A stretch of DNA of 64,000 bases. It comes from an uncultured Lachnospiraceae bacterium. GTDB lineage: Bacteria; Bacillota; Clostridia; Lachnospirales; Lachnospiraceae. Both the position numbers and the translations under genes were made by a program. Below are positions 8,020-16,235 of this stretch, one piece after another. The stretch lies in NCBI GenBank assembly GCA_902760755.1, contig CACWHK010000015.1:1425-65424 (forward strand), given 5' to 3'. Under the pieces are notes generated by a model. It was not told the DNA's origin. It was given only the letters and a program-made list of their open reading frames with translations, and did not search any database. Each line of letters starts with the position of its first letter. The stretch's first letter is position 1.

Positions 8020-8943
8020 ATGGCAACAAAGAGAGGCCTTGGACGCGGCTTAAGCGATCTCATCCCCACGGATAAACCCGAAAAGTCAGCGCCGAAAACC
8101 GTAACAAAGACGGTGACGAAGACCGTAACGAAGGAGGTCGAAAAGAAACTGAAGATCTCCGATATCGAGCCGAACAAAAATCAGCCGAGAAAGCATTTTG
8201 ATGAGGATGCTCTGGCAGAGCTGGCAGATTCCATCAAGCAGTTCGGTATGATCGAGCCCATCATTGTTGTTAAGAAGAGTAAGTACTACGAGATCATCGC
8301 CGGAGAGCGTCGTTGGCGTGCAGCACGGATCGCAGGACTGAAGGAAGTCCCGGTTGTGATCCGTGAATACACGAAACAGCAGCAGGTGGAGATCGCACTG
8401 ATTGAAAACCTCCAGAGAGAGAACCTGAATCCCATCGAAGAGGCACAGGCGTATCAGCGCCTGATCGAGGAGTTTCACCTGAAACAGGATGAGGTGGCTG
8501 ACCGGGTATCCAAGGGACGTACCACCATAACCAACTCCCTCCGACTCTTAAAGCTCTGCGACAAGGTACAGCAGATGGTGATCGATGAAATGATCACCAC
8601 CGGACATGCTCGTTCCCTGATCATGATCGAGGATCCGGATGTTCAGTATGAAACTGCCATGACCATCTTTGATCGAAAGATGTCCGTCCGTGAAACCGAA
8701 GCCTTCGTAAAGAAGGTCCTTCAGGCACTGGCAGCCTCCGAGGCACCGGCTCCCGCTGAGGCAGCTGCAGAGGTGGATCTCACCCCCATTTACAAGGAGA
8801 TCGAGGAAAACCTGAAGAACGTTCTCGGAACCAAAGCCTCCATCAAGGCAAAGTCAAAGGACCGCGGTAAGATCGAGATCGAATACTATTCCACAGATGA
8901 TATGGAGCGGATCCTGCACCTGATCTACAGCATCCGCAACTGA
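8020..8943 (+). CDS. parB: Chromosome-partitioning protein ParB/Spo0J
   Basis: 307-residue parS-binding CTPase. The N-terminus [16 protein letters not shown] carries the Arg/Gly-rich motif that stimulates ParA. The ParB/Srx nuclease-like domain has NQPRKHF and the CTP-binding GERRWRAA (about residue 95), followed by the [14 protein letters not shown] segment, an HTH ([20 protein letters not shown]) and a C-terminal dimerisation domain. ATG 8020 follows GGAGG with 5-nt spacing. A 14/16 match to parS (8471-8486) lies within the gene, but its centre is CACCTG and the segment encodes the conserved EEFHLKQDE, so it is probably coincidental. The last codons fall inside a 50-bp tandem repeat. Confidence 0.97.
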   Translation: MATKRGLGRGLSDLIPTDKPEKSAPKTVTKTVTKTVTKEVEKKLKISDIEPNKNQPRKHFDEDALAELADSIKQFGMIEPIIVVKKSKYYEIIAGERRWRAARIAGLKEVPVVIREYTKQQQVEIALIENLQRENLNPIEEAQAYQRLIEEFHLKQDEVADRVSKGRTTITNSLRLLKLCDKVQQMVIDEMITTGHARSLIMIEDPDVQYETAMTIFDRKMSVRETEAFVKKVLQALAASEAPAPAEAAAEVDLTPIYKEIEENLKNVLGTKASIKAKSKDRGKIEIEYYSTDDMERILHLIYSIRN

Positions 8944-9059
8944 CGATCCGCAGTGTGCCCAGAGATTACATGACCTGCAGCATCCGCAACTGACGATCCG
9001 CGGTGGGCCCAGAGATCACATGACCTGCAGCAACGTAGCTGACATCCCGCTGTGGTCCA
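8928..9059 (+). repeat. 50-bp tandem repeat spanning the parB stop codon
   Basis: Units 8928-8977 and 8978-9027 differ at only a few bases (a CAGCATCCGCAACTGACGAT start is shared). A diverged third part runs 9028-9059. The first unit contains the end of parB including its TGA; the second repeats the same TGA in the intergenic region. Confidence 0.85.
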
Positions 9060-9116
9060 TGCGAATCATTTCATTATTATAAATGCAATTATCGTAACAA
9101 ATGATAGGAGATACCT

Positions 9117-9665
9117 ATGAATGAACCTGTAACCGTTTTCGGTATACGGATCGAGATCGTCGTGATCATTCTTCTGGTCCTGATCGTTGTTCTGGCCGTG
9201 GCGCTGTTCTTTACCATCCGCCGACTGGAGTACGTAAACCGGAAATACTACGTGATCATGAGCGGCAAGAAGGGCAAGGACCTGGAGAAGGTGATCCTCA
9301 CCCGCTTCAAGGAAATGGACAAGGTAAAGAACAATGCCCGCCGCGTAACATCCGAGCATAAGAAGTTCAAAGGACAGCTGGATTCCTGTATCAATAAGAT
9401 CGGCCTCGTGAAGTACGACGCCTTCGATAACCTGGCAGGAAACCTTAGCTTCTCGCTGGCCCTCCTGAATCAGGAGAATTCCGGCGTCGTCCTGAATACC
9501 ATGCATTCCCGCGATGGCTGCTACACCTACGCCAAGGAGATCATCAAGGGAGAGTCCTATATCACTCTGTCCGAGGAAGAGAAGGAAGCCATCAAGAAGG
9601 CCCTGACCGTGGAAGAGGAAATCGAGGCTATGACCACACCGGATGAAACCTTCGATATCGACTGA
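9117..9665 (+). CDS. DUF4446 family membrane protein
   Basis: 182 residues: an N-terminal transmembrane helix (about residues 11-33), a short basic coiled segment, then a cytosolic domain with DSCINKIGLVKYDAFDNLAG and NQENSGVVLNTMHSRDGCY, the pattern that defines DUF4446. This family is regularly encoded just after parB in clostridia, as here, but no biochemical role is known to me. The ATG at 9117 follows GGAG. Downstream, serS begins after 109 bp. The conserved position suggests a link with chromosome or cell-envelope organisation, which is inference only. Confidence 0.85.
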   Translation: MNEPVTVFGIRIEIVVIILLVLIVVLAVALFFTIRRLEYVNRKYYVIMSGKKGKDLEKVILTRFKEMDKVKNNARRVTSEHKKFKGQLDSCINKIGLVKYDAFDNLAGNLSFSLALLNQENSGVVLNTMHSRDGCYTYAKEIIKGESYITLSEEEKEAIKKALTVEEEIEAMTTPDETFDID

Positions 9666-9774
9666 CCGAAACAAAGTGAAACCCCACGTGCATGGCCGAA
9701 GCGATTCCGACACCTCAGCACAGACGGTACATATTAATATAGAAAACAAATGACCCGTAAGGAGACAAAATAAC

Positions 9775-11064
9775 ATGTTAGACATCAAATTCTTAAGAGA
9801 GAACCCGGACATTGTTAAGGAGAACATCAAAAAGAAGTTCCAGGACCGCAAGCTTCCCATGGTAGATGAAGCCATCGAGCTGGATCAAAGGAGAAGAGAC
9901 AATCAGGCAGAAGCAGATCAGCTGCGTGCCGATAAGAATAAGATCTCCAAGGAGATCGGAAAGTACATGGCCCAGGGTGACAAGGAAGCAGCCGAGGAGA
10001 CCAAGAAGAAGGTTGCCGAGTTCTCCAAGCGTCTGGCAGAGCTGGAAGAGGAGGCTCCGAAGATTGAGGAAGCCCTCCGGAAGATCATGCTTGTGATCCC
10101 GAACATCATTGATCCTTCCGTTCCCATCGGTAAGGATGACAGCGAAAATGTAGAGGTTCAGAAGTTCGGTGAGCCTGCGGTTCCCGACTTTGAGATTCCG
10201 TATCATACGGAGATCATGGAGCGTCTGGCGGGCATCGATCTGGATGCCGCACGTCGCGTTGCCGGAAATGGATTCTACTATCTGATCGGAGATATCGCAC
10301 GTCTGCACTCCGCAGTGATTTCCTATGCAAGAGACTTCATGATCAACAAGGGCTTCACCTACTGTGTTCCGCCCTTCATGATCCGCAGTGATGTGGTTAC
10401 CGGCGTTATGAGCTTCGATGAGATGGAGTCCATGATGTACAAGATCGAGGGCGAGGATCTCTACCTGATCGGAACCAGCGAGCATTCCATGATCGGACGC
10501 TTTATCGATTCCATGATCGATGAGCCCACCCTGCCGCTGACACTGACCAGCTATTCCCCCTGCTTCCGGAAGGAGAAGGGTGCTCACGGTATCGAGGAGC
10601 GCGGTGTCTACCGGATCCATCAGTTTGAAAAGCAGGAGATGATCGTGATCTGCAAGCCGGAGGAATCCATGGACTGGTTCCACAAGCTGTATAGCTACAC
10701 CGTAGAGCTGTTCCGCAGCCTGGATGTTCCGGTACGTACTTTGGAGTGCTGCTCCGGTGACCTGGCAGACCTGAAGGTAAAATCCATCGACGTGGAAGCA
10801 TGGTCTCCCCGTCAGAAGAAATATTTCGAAGTCGGCAGCTGCTCCAATCTGGGAGATGCCCAGGCCAGACGTCTGCGCATCCGCGTAAAGGACGAGGACG
10901 GAAAGAAGTATCTGGCACACACCCTGAACAACACCGTGGTTGCACCTCCGCGTATGCTGATCGCATTCCTGGAGAACAACCTGAATGCGGACGGATCCGT
11001 ACGGATCCCCGAGGCACTGCGTCCTTACATGGGTGGAACCGAGCTTCTCGTTCCGAAGAATTAA
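9775..11064 (+). CDS. serS: Seryl-tRNA synthetase
   Basis: 429-residue class II synthetase charging tRNA-Ser (and tRNA-Sec where present). It starts MLDIKFLRENPDIVKENIKK, the standard N-terminus, with the long antiparallel coiled-coil arm at about residues 30-105 that grips the tRNA-Ser variable arm. Motif 2 appears as FRKEKGAHGIEERGVYRIHQF and motif 3 near NADGSVRIPEALRPYMGG. AAGGAGA precedes the ATG. No T-box is visible in the 109-bp upstream gap. The gene is 10 bp from the DUF3881 gene and probably cotranscribed with it. Confidence 0.97.
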   Translation: MLDIKFLRENPDIVKENIKKKFQDRKLPMVDEAIELDQRRRDNQAEADQLRADKNKISKEIGKYMAQGDKEAAEETKKKVAEFSKRLAELEEEAPKIEEALRKIMLVIPNIIDPSVPIGKDDSENVEVQKFGEPAVPDFEIPYHTEIMERLAGIDLDAARRVAGNGFYYLIGDIARLHSAVISYARDFMINKGFTYCVPPFMIRSDVVTGVMSFDEMESMMYKIEGEDLYLIGTSEHSMIGRFIDSMIDEPTLPLTLTSYSPCFRKEKGAHGIEERGVYRIHQFEKQEMIVICKPEESMDWFHKLYSYTVELFRSLDVPVRTLECCSGDLADLKVKSIDVEAWSPRQKKYFEVGSCSNLGDAQARRLRIRVKDEDGKKYLAHTLNNTVVAPPRMLIAFLENNLNADGSVRIPEALRPYMGGTELLVPKN

Positions 11065-11074
11065 GGATTACAAC

Positions 11075-11953
11075 ATGCAGAAATACTTACGAGCCATCGG
11101 CTTTAGTTCAATTAAATCCCTGCACCAGCTGGACCGGATCCATAAGGGCATCCAGCGGGATCCCGACCGGCGCAGCATCGTCAGTCGCTCCCTGCAGACC
11201 TCTCTGGTGCAGCTGGACAAGCAGTACTCCCCGGAGGGACTGGGCATCTCCATGGTGGGAGAGTCCGACGCAGAAGGTTCCTTCCTCTTTGAGTACAGCT
11301 TCCCATATGTAGTTCCCGGCAACTACGTCTTCACCGATGAGATTCAGGTGGAGCGGATGACCGACCGTTCCGGCTATTACGGAATGATCGACAACATCAA
11401 CCTGTCCATCATTTTCTCGGTGCAAAATGTATCAATGATCACGGGCTCGATCTGGAAGGATACCCTTCCCGCCATCCTGTCCGTGCAGCTTTCCGGACTG
11501 TCCCTAAGTGCCAGCATCCTTCTTCCGCTCCAGAAGACGGAGCAGGATCTGCTGTACGAAGCAGAGAAGCGAAGAGAGGACCTGACAAGGATCCATATGG
11601 CCCGTCACGGGCACTCGGATATTCTGGACCAGATGATGCTTCGGGAAATGGATACCCGTGATACCATAGACCACCGTGTAGCCACAGAGGATGTTCTGTC
11701 CATCGTTGACAGCAGCATGATCCCCTCCGGACTGCAGAGCGATATCTACGATATCCTGGGCACGATCCTTCAGGTTCAGGAAACCATGAACGAGACAACC
11801 GGCGAAAAGCTTTACCTGCTGGATGTCGCCTGTCTCTACTATGTGATCCGGGTTGCCATCAACCGGGAGGATCTGGTGGGAGAGCCAGCCCCGGGACGCC
11901 GTTTCCGCGGAGTCACCTGGCTGCAGGGTGTCCTTACACTGGATCGGTTCTAA
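11075..11953 (+). CDS. DUF3881 family protein
   Basis: 292 residues starting MQKYLRAIGFSSIKSLHQLD, the hallmark of DUF3881, a family largely confined to Lachnospiraceae and relatives. No membrane segment, signal peptide or catalytic motif is evident. ATG 11075 is preceded by AAGGA; a longer frame would overlap serS and lose family resemblance. Spaced 10 bp from serS, so very likely in its operon. Function unknown. Confidence 0.8.
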   Translation: MQKYLRAIGFSSIKSLHQLDRIHKGIQRDPDRRSIVSRSLQTSLVQLDKQYSPEGLGISMVGESDAEGSFLFEYSFPYVVPGNYVFTDEIQVERMTDRSGYYGMIDNINLSIIFSVQNVSMITGSIWKDTLPAILSVQLSGLSLSASILLPLQKTEQDLLYEAEKRREDLTRIHMARHGHSDILDQMMLREMDTRDTIDHRVATEDVLSIVDSSMIPSGLQSDIYDILGTILQVQETMNETTGEKLYLLDVACLYYVIRVAINREDLVGEPAPGRRFRGVTWLQGVLTLDRF

Positions 11954-11979
11954 CCCAATTCAACCTTTTAAAATCGACT

Positions 11980-12004
11980 CCCGTGTGGTATACTTACACA
12001 CGGG
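11980..12004 (+). promoter_or_regulatory. Extended -10 promoter of tRNA-Arg inside a perfect palindrome
   Basis: TGGTATACT (11986-11994) is an extended -10 element just upstream of tRNA-Arg. It is framed by CCCGTGTG (11980-11987) and CACACGGG (11997-12004), a perfect 8-bp inverted repeat that could be an operator or a hairpin. The -35 is poor. Confidence 0.5.
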
Positions 12005-12009
12005 ACCAG

Positions 12010-12081
12010 GTTCTCGTAGTTTAACGGATAAAACAAGCGCCTCCTAAGCGCTAGCTCCGGGTTCGATTCCCGGCGGGAGCA
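12010..12081 (+). tRNA. tRNA-Arg (anticodon CCT)
   Basis: Full cloverleaf: acceptor GTTCTCG/CGGGAGC, D-stem GTTT/AAAC, anticodon stem AGCGC/GCGCT with loop CTCCTAA (anticodon CCT, reads AGG), T-stem CCGGG/CCCGG with loop TTCGATT. Discriminator A at 12081. CCA is not encoded. Confidence 0.95.
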
Positions 12082-12136
12082 TTCTGCAAACACTATTTGA
12101 AAATACAAAATAATCCAAAGAACAGGAGGGTCCGCC

Positions 12137-12739
12137 ATGAAATCAGATGTGATCCATGTAACAAACAAGGGAGTCGGAACCAGCGAAGCCCTGGCGCAGG
12201 CAGAAGCAACTGCAGCCTTCAAGTCCCTGACTCCGAAGAACACCCTGCATTTACGACTGTTAACCGAAGAAATGATGAGCCTCGTTCACGCTCTTACCGG
12301 AGAGCAGGAGGCAGACTTCTGGATTGAAGAAGAGGACGGTGTCTTCCGTCTGTATCTGCAGACCATGACCGTCATGAATGCTGAAACACGCCGTCAGCTG
12401 CTTGAGACAGCAACCTCCGGCAAGAATTCCGCAGCCAAGGGACTTCTGGGAAAGCTCCGCGATCTTCTGGAGCGCTCTCTGGAGCCGGCAGACCGCACCC
12501 TGACCGATTACTATCCGGCCGGATGGATCTACGCGGGAACCGATCCTTCCTCCCTGTCCGTAGCAAATGCGGAAATGTGGTCCTTCAACCAGTATCGTGA
12601 TGCCGTTGTTAAGGATCCGACGAAGGTGGAAGAGTGGGATGAGCTTGAGAAGTCCATCCTTGCAAAGATTGCAGATGAGATTCAGGTCAGCATCAACGGA
12701 GATATGGTACTCGTAACTATCTTCAAGACCTTCAAGTAA
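12137..12739 (+). CDS. Hypothetical protein, possibly GHKL-like fold
   Basis: 200 residues, not recognised with certainty. The N-terminal pattern LHLRLLTEEMMSLVHALTGE followed by FWIEEEDGVFRLYLQT recalls the first helix and strand of small anti-sigma-factor-like ATPase folds, but no G1 or G2 nucleotide-binding box is seen. There is no membrane segment. ACAGGAGGGT is a strong ribosome binding site for the ATG at 12137. It follows tRNA-Arg by 55 bp and converges with jag. Probably a lineage-specific cytosolic protein. Confidence 0.6.
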   Translation: MKSDVIHVTNKGVGTSEALAQAEATAAFKSLTPKNTLHLRLLTEEMMSLVHALTGEQEADFWIEEEDGVFRLYLQTMTVMNAETRRQLLETATSGKNSAAKGLLGKLRDLLERSLEPADRTLTDYYPAGWIYAGTDPSSLSVANAEMWSFNQYRDAVVKDPTKVEEWDELEKSILAKIADEIQVSINGDMVLVTIFKTFK

Positions 12740-12752
12740 TACCTATACCGAT

Positions 12753-12811
12753 ACACACATGGAAGAAGCGCGTATGCCAGTAAAATGTCATTCGCGCTTC
12801 TTCTATGTGTA
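12753..12811 (+). terminator. Hairpin downstream of the 12137 gene
   Basis: AAGAAGCGCG (12763-12772) pairs with CGCGCTTCTT (12793-12802), extended by ACACAT/ATGTGT. There is no U run. The loop carries TATGCCAGTAAAATGTC, shared with the next two hairpins. Confidence 0.45.
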
Positions 12812-12893
12812 TCATCATGTGGACATATAGAAAAGGGCATGTATGCCGGTGAAATGTCCCACCCACCGCTTTTATGTCTATCGTCATATATAT

Positions 12894-12952
12894 ATAAAAC
12901 GAAAACGGCATGTGTGACATTTTCCCTGGCACACATACCGTTTTCGTTTTAT
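12894..12952. terminator. Bidirectional terminator between the 12137 gene and jag
   Basis: A 23-bp stem with one mismatch: arms 12894-12916 and 12930-12952, loop 13 nt. AT-rich ends give a T run on both strands, as expected between convergent genes. Confidence 0.8.
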
Positions 12953-12969
12953 AAATAATATGAAGCTGT

Positions 12970-13752
12970 TTACGCGTTCTGACTGTACTTGTCGTTCTTC
13001 TTCAGATAAACAACAACCTTTCTGTAGGGTTCCTCACCCTCACTGCGTGTAGCAACGAACTTGTCGTTCTGCAGTGTGGAGTGGATGATCCGTCTCTCGT
13101 ACGGATTCATGGGCTCCAGGGTGAAGGATCTTCTGGAACGCTTTACCTTGAAGGCGATATTCTTTGCAAGGTTCTCCAGAGTTTCCTTCCGTCTCTCACG
13201 GTAGTTCTCCGTATCCAGCTTCACGCGGATGTACTTATCCTTGCTCTTCTTATTTACGTACAGGCTGATCAGATACTGCAGCGCATCCAGTGTCTGTCCG
13301 CGCTTTCCGATGAGAACGCCCATATCCGGACCCTCAACATCTACGGAGAGAACATCCTCTGCCTCATCCATCTCAACCGTTACGGTAGCTTCCAGCTCCA
13401 TGGCTGCGAACAGCTTGTCAAGATATGCCTTGGTGTCTTCGATCAGATCCTTGCTCTCCTCGGATACCGGAGCTGCAGGCTTCTTCTCTTCCTTCTTTGC
13501 TTCTGCCGGCTTAGCCTCTGCCTTCGGAGCATCTTCCTTTGCTGATTCAGCAACAGCTGCTGATCCCTCAGATGCTGCAGAATCCTTGATCCTTGCACGG
13601 ATCACTGCCTGCTTGGCACCCAGGCCGAGGAACCCGCTGCTTCCCTTCTCAACAACTTCGATCTCGAGGTCTGCAGTTACAACGCCAAACAGTCTGGCAG
13701 CATCAATCTCTGCATCCTCTACTGTTTTCGCACGAAATTCCTTAAAATCCAT
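12970..13752 (-). CDS. jag: RNA-binding protein Jag (KhpB/EloR)
   Basis: 260 residues with the three Jag parts in order: an N-terminal Jag_N domain (MDFKEFRAKTVEDA, SSGFLGLGAK at about 38-47), an Ala/Lys/Glu-rich linker (about 58-98), a KH domain with the GxxG loop GKRG at 149-152, and a C-terminal R3H domain with the motif NPYERRIIHSTLQ. In Firmicutes Jag/KhpB partners KhpA and affects elongation-phase cell-wall synthesis through RNA. It follows yidC by 34 bp in the rpmH-rnpA-yidD-yidC-jag operon. mnmE, mnmG and rsmG, which usually follow jag, are absent here. Confidence 0.95.
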   Translation of the reverse strand: MDFKEFRAKTVEDAEIDAARLFGVVTADLEIEVVEKGSSGFLGLGAKQAVIRARIKDSAASEGSAAVAESAKEDAPKAEAKPAEAKKEEKKPAAPVSEESKDLIEDTKAYLDKLFAAMELEATVTVEMDEAEDVLSVDVEGPDMGVLIGKRGQTLDALQYLISLYVNKKSKDKYIRVKLDTENYRERRKETLENLAKNIAFKVKRSRRSFTLEPMNPYERRIIHSTLQNDKFVATRSEGEEPYRKVVVYLKKNDKYSQNA

Positions 13753-13786
13753 TTCGAACTTACCTCTTATCTTACTTTCTTAAATC

Positions 13787-15082
13787 TTAATTGTTCTTAT
13801 CGTAGTAATCCCGAAGTGCATTTGCCTTGGAAGCGATACTTCCGGGCTTGTACTGTACATTCTTCTTCTCCGCGCTGTTATCCTTGGTGGATGTGGCAGA
13901 AGAGTAGCTCTTCAGTCTTGCACCTCCGTACTTCCGCATGCCTTCTGCGTCCTGAGACTGCTTCTCTGCGGAATTCTGGCCGGTGGCTGCTTCCTGCATA
14001 CGCTCCATGAAGCCCTTCTTTTCAACACCGCCGTTCCTTGCCTTCTTACGTTCGGCCTTGGCTTCGGCTTTCAGTCTTGCCTTCTCGGTGATTGCCTCCA
14101 TATCAGCATGGCTGTAGTAGAAGTTCTGGCTGACAGCGATCAGAACACTTACAAGTGCGCTGACTGCCCAGTAAAGACCGAGACCTGCAGGTACACTGAT
14201 GGTTACGAAGAATGACATCACCGGCATGATCAGCATGAAACGACGCATGGACTTCATCTGTGCGTCCTGCTGCGGATCACCGGTAGACTGCTGCGGAGTT
14301 ACCTTCATGGACAGGAACTGGAACAGGAAGGCTGCGATCGGGATGATCAGCGCCCAGGTCCAGGCCCAGCCCGGTGCCTCGGACAGGTTAATGCCGAGGA
14401 TAAAGTCATTGGATGCTACGATATTTGCCTTATTTGCAGCGATTGCCGAAGCTACGTCCGGGCTGCTGCTGAATACGGTTCCTACCTTGTCCAGCATGTC
14501 ACCGTTGCACTTTGCAAGCACATCGATCACGTAATTTCCGGTAAGTTCCGATACCGAGGAAAGGTCCGGAGCTCTCTGGATTGCATTTTCCGTTACAAAT
14601 GTAGTCAGTGTTTCCTTCGCACTGGGTACCTTCATGATGGCATCCGCGATGGGCTGATACATTTCCTTGATTCTGGTAACGTAAGCCGGGATGTTCTGGA
14701 TCACGTTATACAGAGACAGGAAGATGGGAAGCTGGATCAGGGCTGTGATACAACCCGTACTCATCTTGATTCCATACTTCTTTTGCAGTGCGCTGGTTTC
14801 CTTCTGCTTTGCAAGGATGGAAGCCTGATCCTTCTTTCCCTTATACTTCTTGTTGATCTTCTGGAACTCCGGCTGCAGATACTGCTGGATCTTGGAAGAT
14901 CTCGTAGACTTAATGGAAAGCGGGAACATGAGCAGACGGACAACAACCGTGAATACGATAATACTGAGTGCGATGGTCACAACACCCATATTATTGAACA
15001 GGTTGTAGATACCGTTCATGATCCATCCAAACAGCTTCGCCAGGTTTCCCAGCAAAAAACCGCCTGATTGTGTTAAAATCAT
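13787..15082 (-). CDS. yidC: Membrane protein insertase YidC/OxaA
   Basis: 431-residue YidC/Oxa1/Alb3 insertase that inserts membrane proteins alone or with SecYEG. TM1 contains the conserved hydrophilic-groove arginine (VVVRLLMFPL, Arg49), followed by the cytosolic coiled loop C1 (KIQQYLQPEFQKINKKYKGK), TM2 with an ALIQLPIFLSLYNVI stretch and three C-terminal helices. There is no lipobox or cleavable signal, as in other clostridial versions. A long basic C-terminal tail (about residues 345-431) may bind ribosomes. It is encoded 12 bp after yidD. Confidence 0.95.
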   Translation of the reverse strand: MILTQSGGFLLGNLAKLFGWIMNGIYNLFNNMGVVTIALSIIVFTVVVRLLMFPLSIKSTRSSKIQQYLQPEFQKINKKYKGKKDQASILAKQKETSALQKKYGIKMSTGCITALIQLPIFLSLYNVIQNIPAYVTRIKEMYQPIADAIMKVPSAKETLTTFVTENAIQRAPDLSSVSELTGNYVIDVLAKCNGDMLDKVGTVFSSSPDVASAIAANKANIVASNDFILGINLSEAPGWAWTWALIIPIAAFLFQFLSMKVTPQQSTGDPQQDAQMKSMRRFMLIMPVMSFFVTISVPAGLGLYWAVSALVSVLIAVSQNFYYSHADMEAITEKARLKAEAKAERKKARNGGVEKKGFMERMQEAATGQNSAEKQSQDAEGMRKYGGARLKSYSSATSTKDNSAEKKNVQYKPGSIASKANALRDYYDKNN

Positions 15083-15094
15083 TCTTTTTCTCCT

Positions 15095-15307
15095 TTAAGG
15101 AACCGGATCATATCCACCCTCACTAAACGGGTTGCAACGAAGGATTCTCCACACGGTGAGCCTGGTTGCCTTGAAAAAACCATACTTCTGGTACGCCTGA
15201 AGGGCATACTCCGAGCAGGTAGGGTAGAAGATACAGGTTCCGTGTCCCTTCAGAGGGGACAGGCGTTTTCTGTAGAATTTGATCAGACCGATACAGACTT
15301 TTTTCAT
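15095..15307 (-). CDS. yidD: Membrane protein insertion efficiency factor YidD
   Basis: 70 residues with the invariant family pattern: [31 protein letters not shown] and [17 protein letters not shown]. It is thought to assist YidC at the membrane. Complete at normal length. It lies 17 bp after rnpA and just before yidC, the standard operon position. Confidence 0.96.
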   Translation of the reverse strand: MKKVCIGLIKFYRKRLSPLKGHGTCIFYPTCSEYALQAYQKYGFFKATRLTVWRILRCNPFSEGGYDPVP

Positions 15308-15324
15308 AATATTGCACCTGAAAT

Positions 15325-15660
15325 CTACAATAAAATGTGATGCAACCGGCTAAGATGAAGAAAGGCACTTTCAATCTCATGGAAGCTTGTACCCTTCGCC
15401 GTGGCGCGGGCGATAACCACCAGGTCCATGCCTTCCTTCAGTTCATCCTTATGAAGCCGATAGCTTTCTCTGATCAAACGGGTAATCCGGTGTCTTACGA
15501 CACTGTTTCCAACCTTTTTACTTACAGAGATCCCGATTCTACTGCATGCTGTCTGGTTGGGGGCAACATACATCACTAAATATTTGTTGGCAAACGATTC
15601 TCTTTGGGCATACACCCTGCCAAAATCTCTGTAGTTTTTCAGTGAAATGATATTCCTCAT
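15325..15660 (-). CDS. rnpA: Ribonuclease P protein component
   Basis: 111 residues; the protein subunit that helps RNase P RNA bind the 5' leader of pre-tRNA. The signature RNR-type motif reads [19 protein letters not shown] (about residues 50-70), with the preceding [10 protein letters not shown]. Length and location (10 bp after rpmH) are typical. Confidence 0.96.
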   Translation of the reverse strand: MRNIISLKNYRDFGRVYAQRESFANKYLVMYVAPNQTACSRIGISVSKKVGNSVVRHRITRLIRESYRLHKDELKEGMDLVVIARATAKGTSFHEIESAFLHLSRLHHILL

Positions 15661-15670
15661 TTCGCCTCCA

Positions 15671-15805
15671 CTATGCGGAAAGAACCTTTCTTCCCTTAGC
15701 TCTTCTAGAAGCTAATACCTTGCGTCCGTTTGTTGTGCTCATTCTCTTGCGGAAACCGTGCACCTTGCTTCTGGAACGCTTCTTCGGCTGAAATGTCATC
15801 TTCAT
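15671..15805 (-). CDS. rpmH: 50S ribosomal protein L34
   Basis: A 44-residue minus-strand frame: begins [20 protein letters not shown] and ends [11 protein letters not shown], unmistakably L34. An AAAGGAG ribosome binding site precedes the ATG at 15805. It is the first gene of the minus-strand operon that leaves oriC. Confidence 0.98.
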   Translation of the reverse strand: MKMTFQPKKRSRSKVHGFRKRMSTTNGRKVLASRRAKGRKVLSA

Positions 15806-15886
15806 GGTTCAAATCTCCTTTCCTGTTCCTCTCTTTCCGGAACATATCTTTCTTATTACCCTTTCCGTAGAGGGTAAACCTACAAT

Positions 15887-15915
15887 ATTCTATTAGAATC
15901 CTTAGGAAAAGTCAA
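15887..15915 (-). promoter_or_regulatory. Promoter of the rpmH operon
   Basis: On the minus strand, TTGACT (15915-15910), a 17-bp spacer and TAGAAT (15892-15887). Good vegetative match, about 80 bp upstream of rpmH. Confidence 0.75.
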
Positions 15916-15943
15916 GAGAATGATGGTTCTTTCCGATATATAG

Positions 15944-16160
15944 TTATCCACAAAATATTTGTGGATAAGAAAATGGTTCACATAAATATCAACTTTTTGT
16001 TTTTAAACTGTTGATAACTTACCTATAACCTGTGGAAACACATTTTATAAAATGAGAAATAAACGCTTTTATTTGCCTTTTTGAGGCATTTAAATTATCG
16101 ACAAATAATTTTTCTGTTTTACATAACTTAAATGGCTGAAATCGGCAGAAATCCTTGTGA
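15944..16160. other. oriC: Chromosomal replication origin (oriC) region
   Basis: The AT-rich rpmH-dnaA gap holds two perfect DnaA boxes facing each other, TTATCCACA (15944-15952) and TGTGGATAA (15960-15968), separated by 7 bp. Near-matches are TGTTGATAA (16009-16017), TGTGGAAAC (16031-16039) and TTATCGACA (16095-16103). The very AT-rich stretch 16040-16140 is a candidate unwinding element. Gene polarity switches here from minus to plus. Another perfect box follows dnaA at 17640. Confidence 0.85.
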
Positions 16161-16183
16161 TTTGACCGATTTTGTAGTATAGT
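16155..16183 (+). promoter_or_regulatory. Predicted dnaA promoter
   Basis: TTGTGA (16155-16160), 17-bp spacer, TATAGT (16178-16183), about 50 bp upstream of the dnaA ATG and adjacent to the origin boxes, which would permit autoregulation. Confidence 0.55.
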
Positions 16184-16235
16184 ATTACTGTATGTTTTTG
16201 GGCATATATGAGGTTACAAAGGCGGTATTTTGTGA

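Noticed and set aside
8471-8486. parS-like 16-mer inside parB (14/16)
   Set aside because: The essential central CACGTG is CACCTG and the segment encodes the conserved EEFHLKQDE; likely coincidence, although Bacillus does carry a parS in spo0J.
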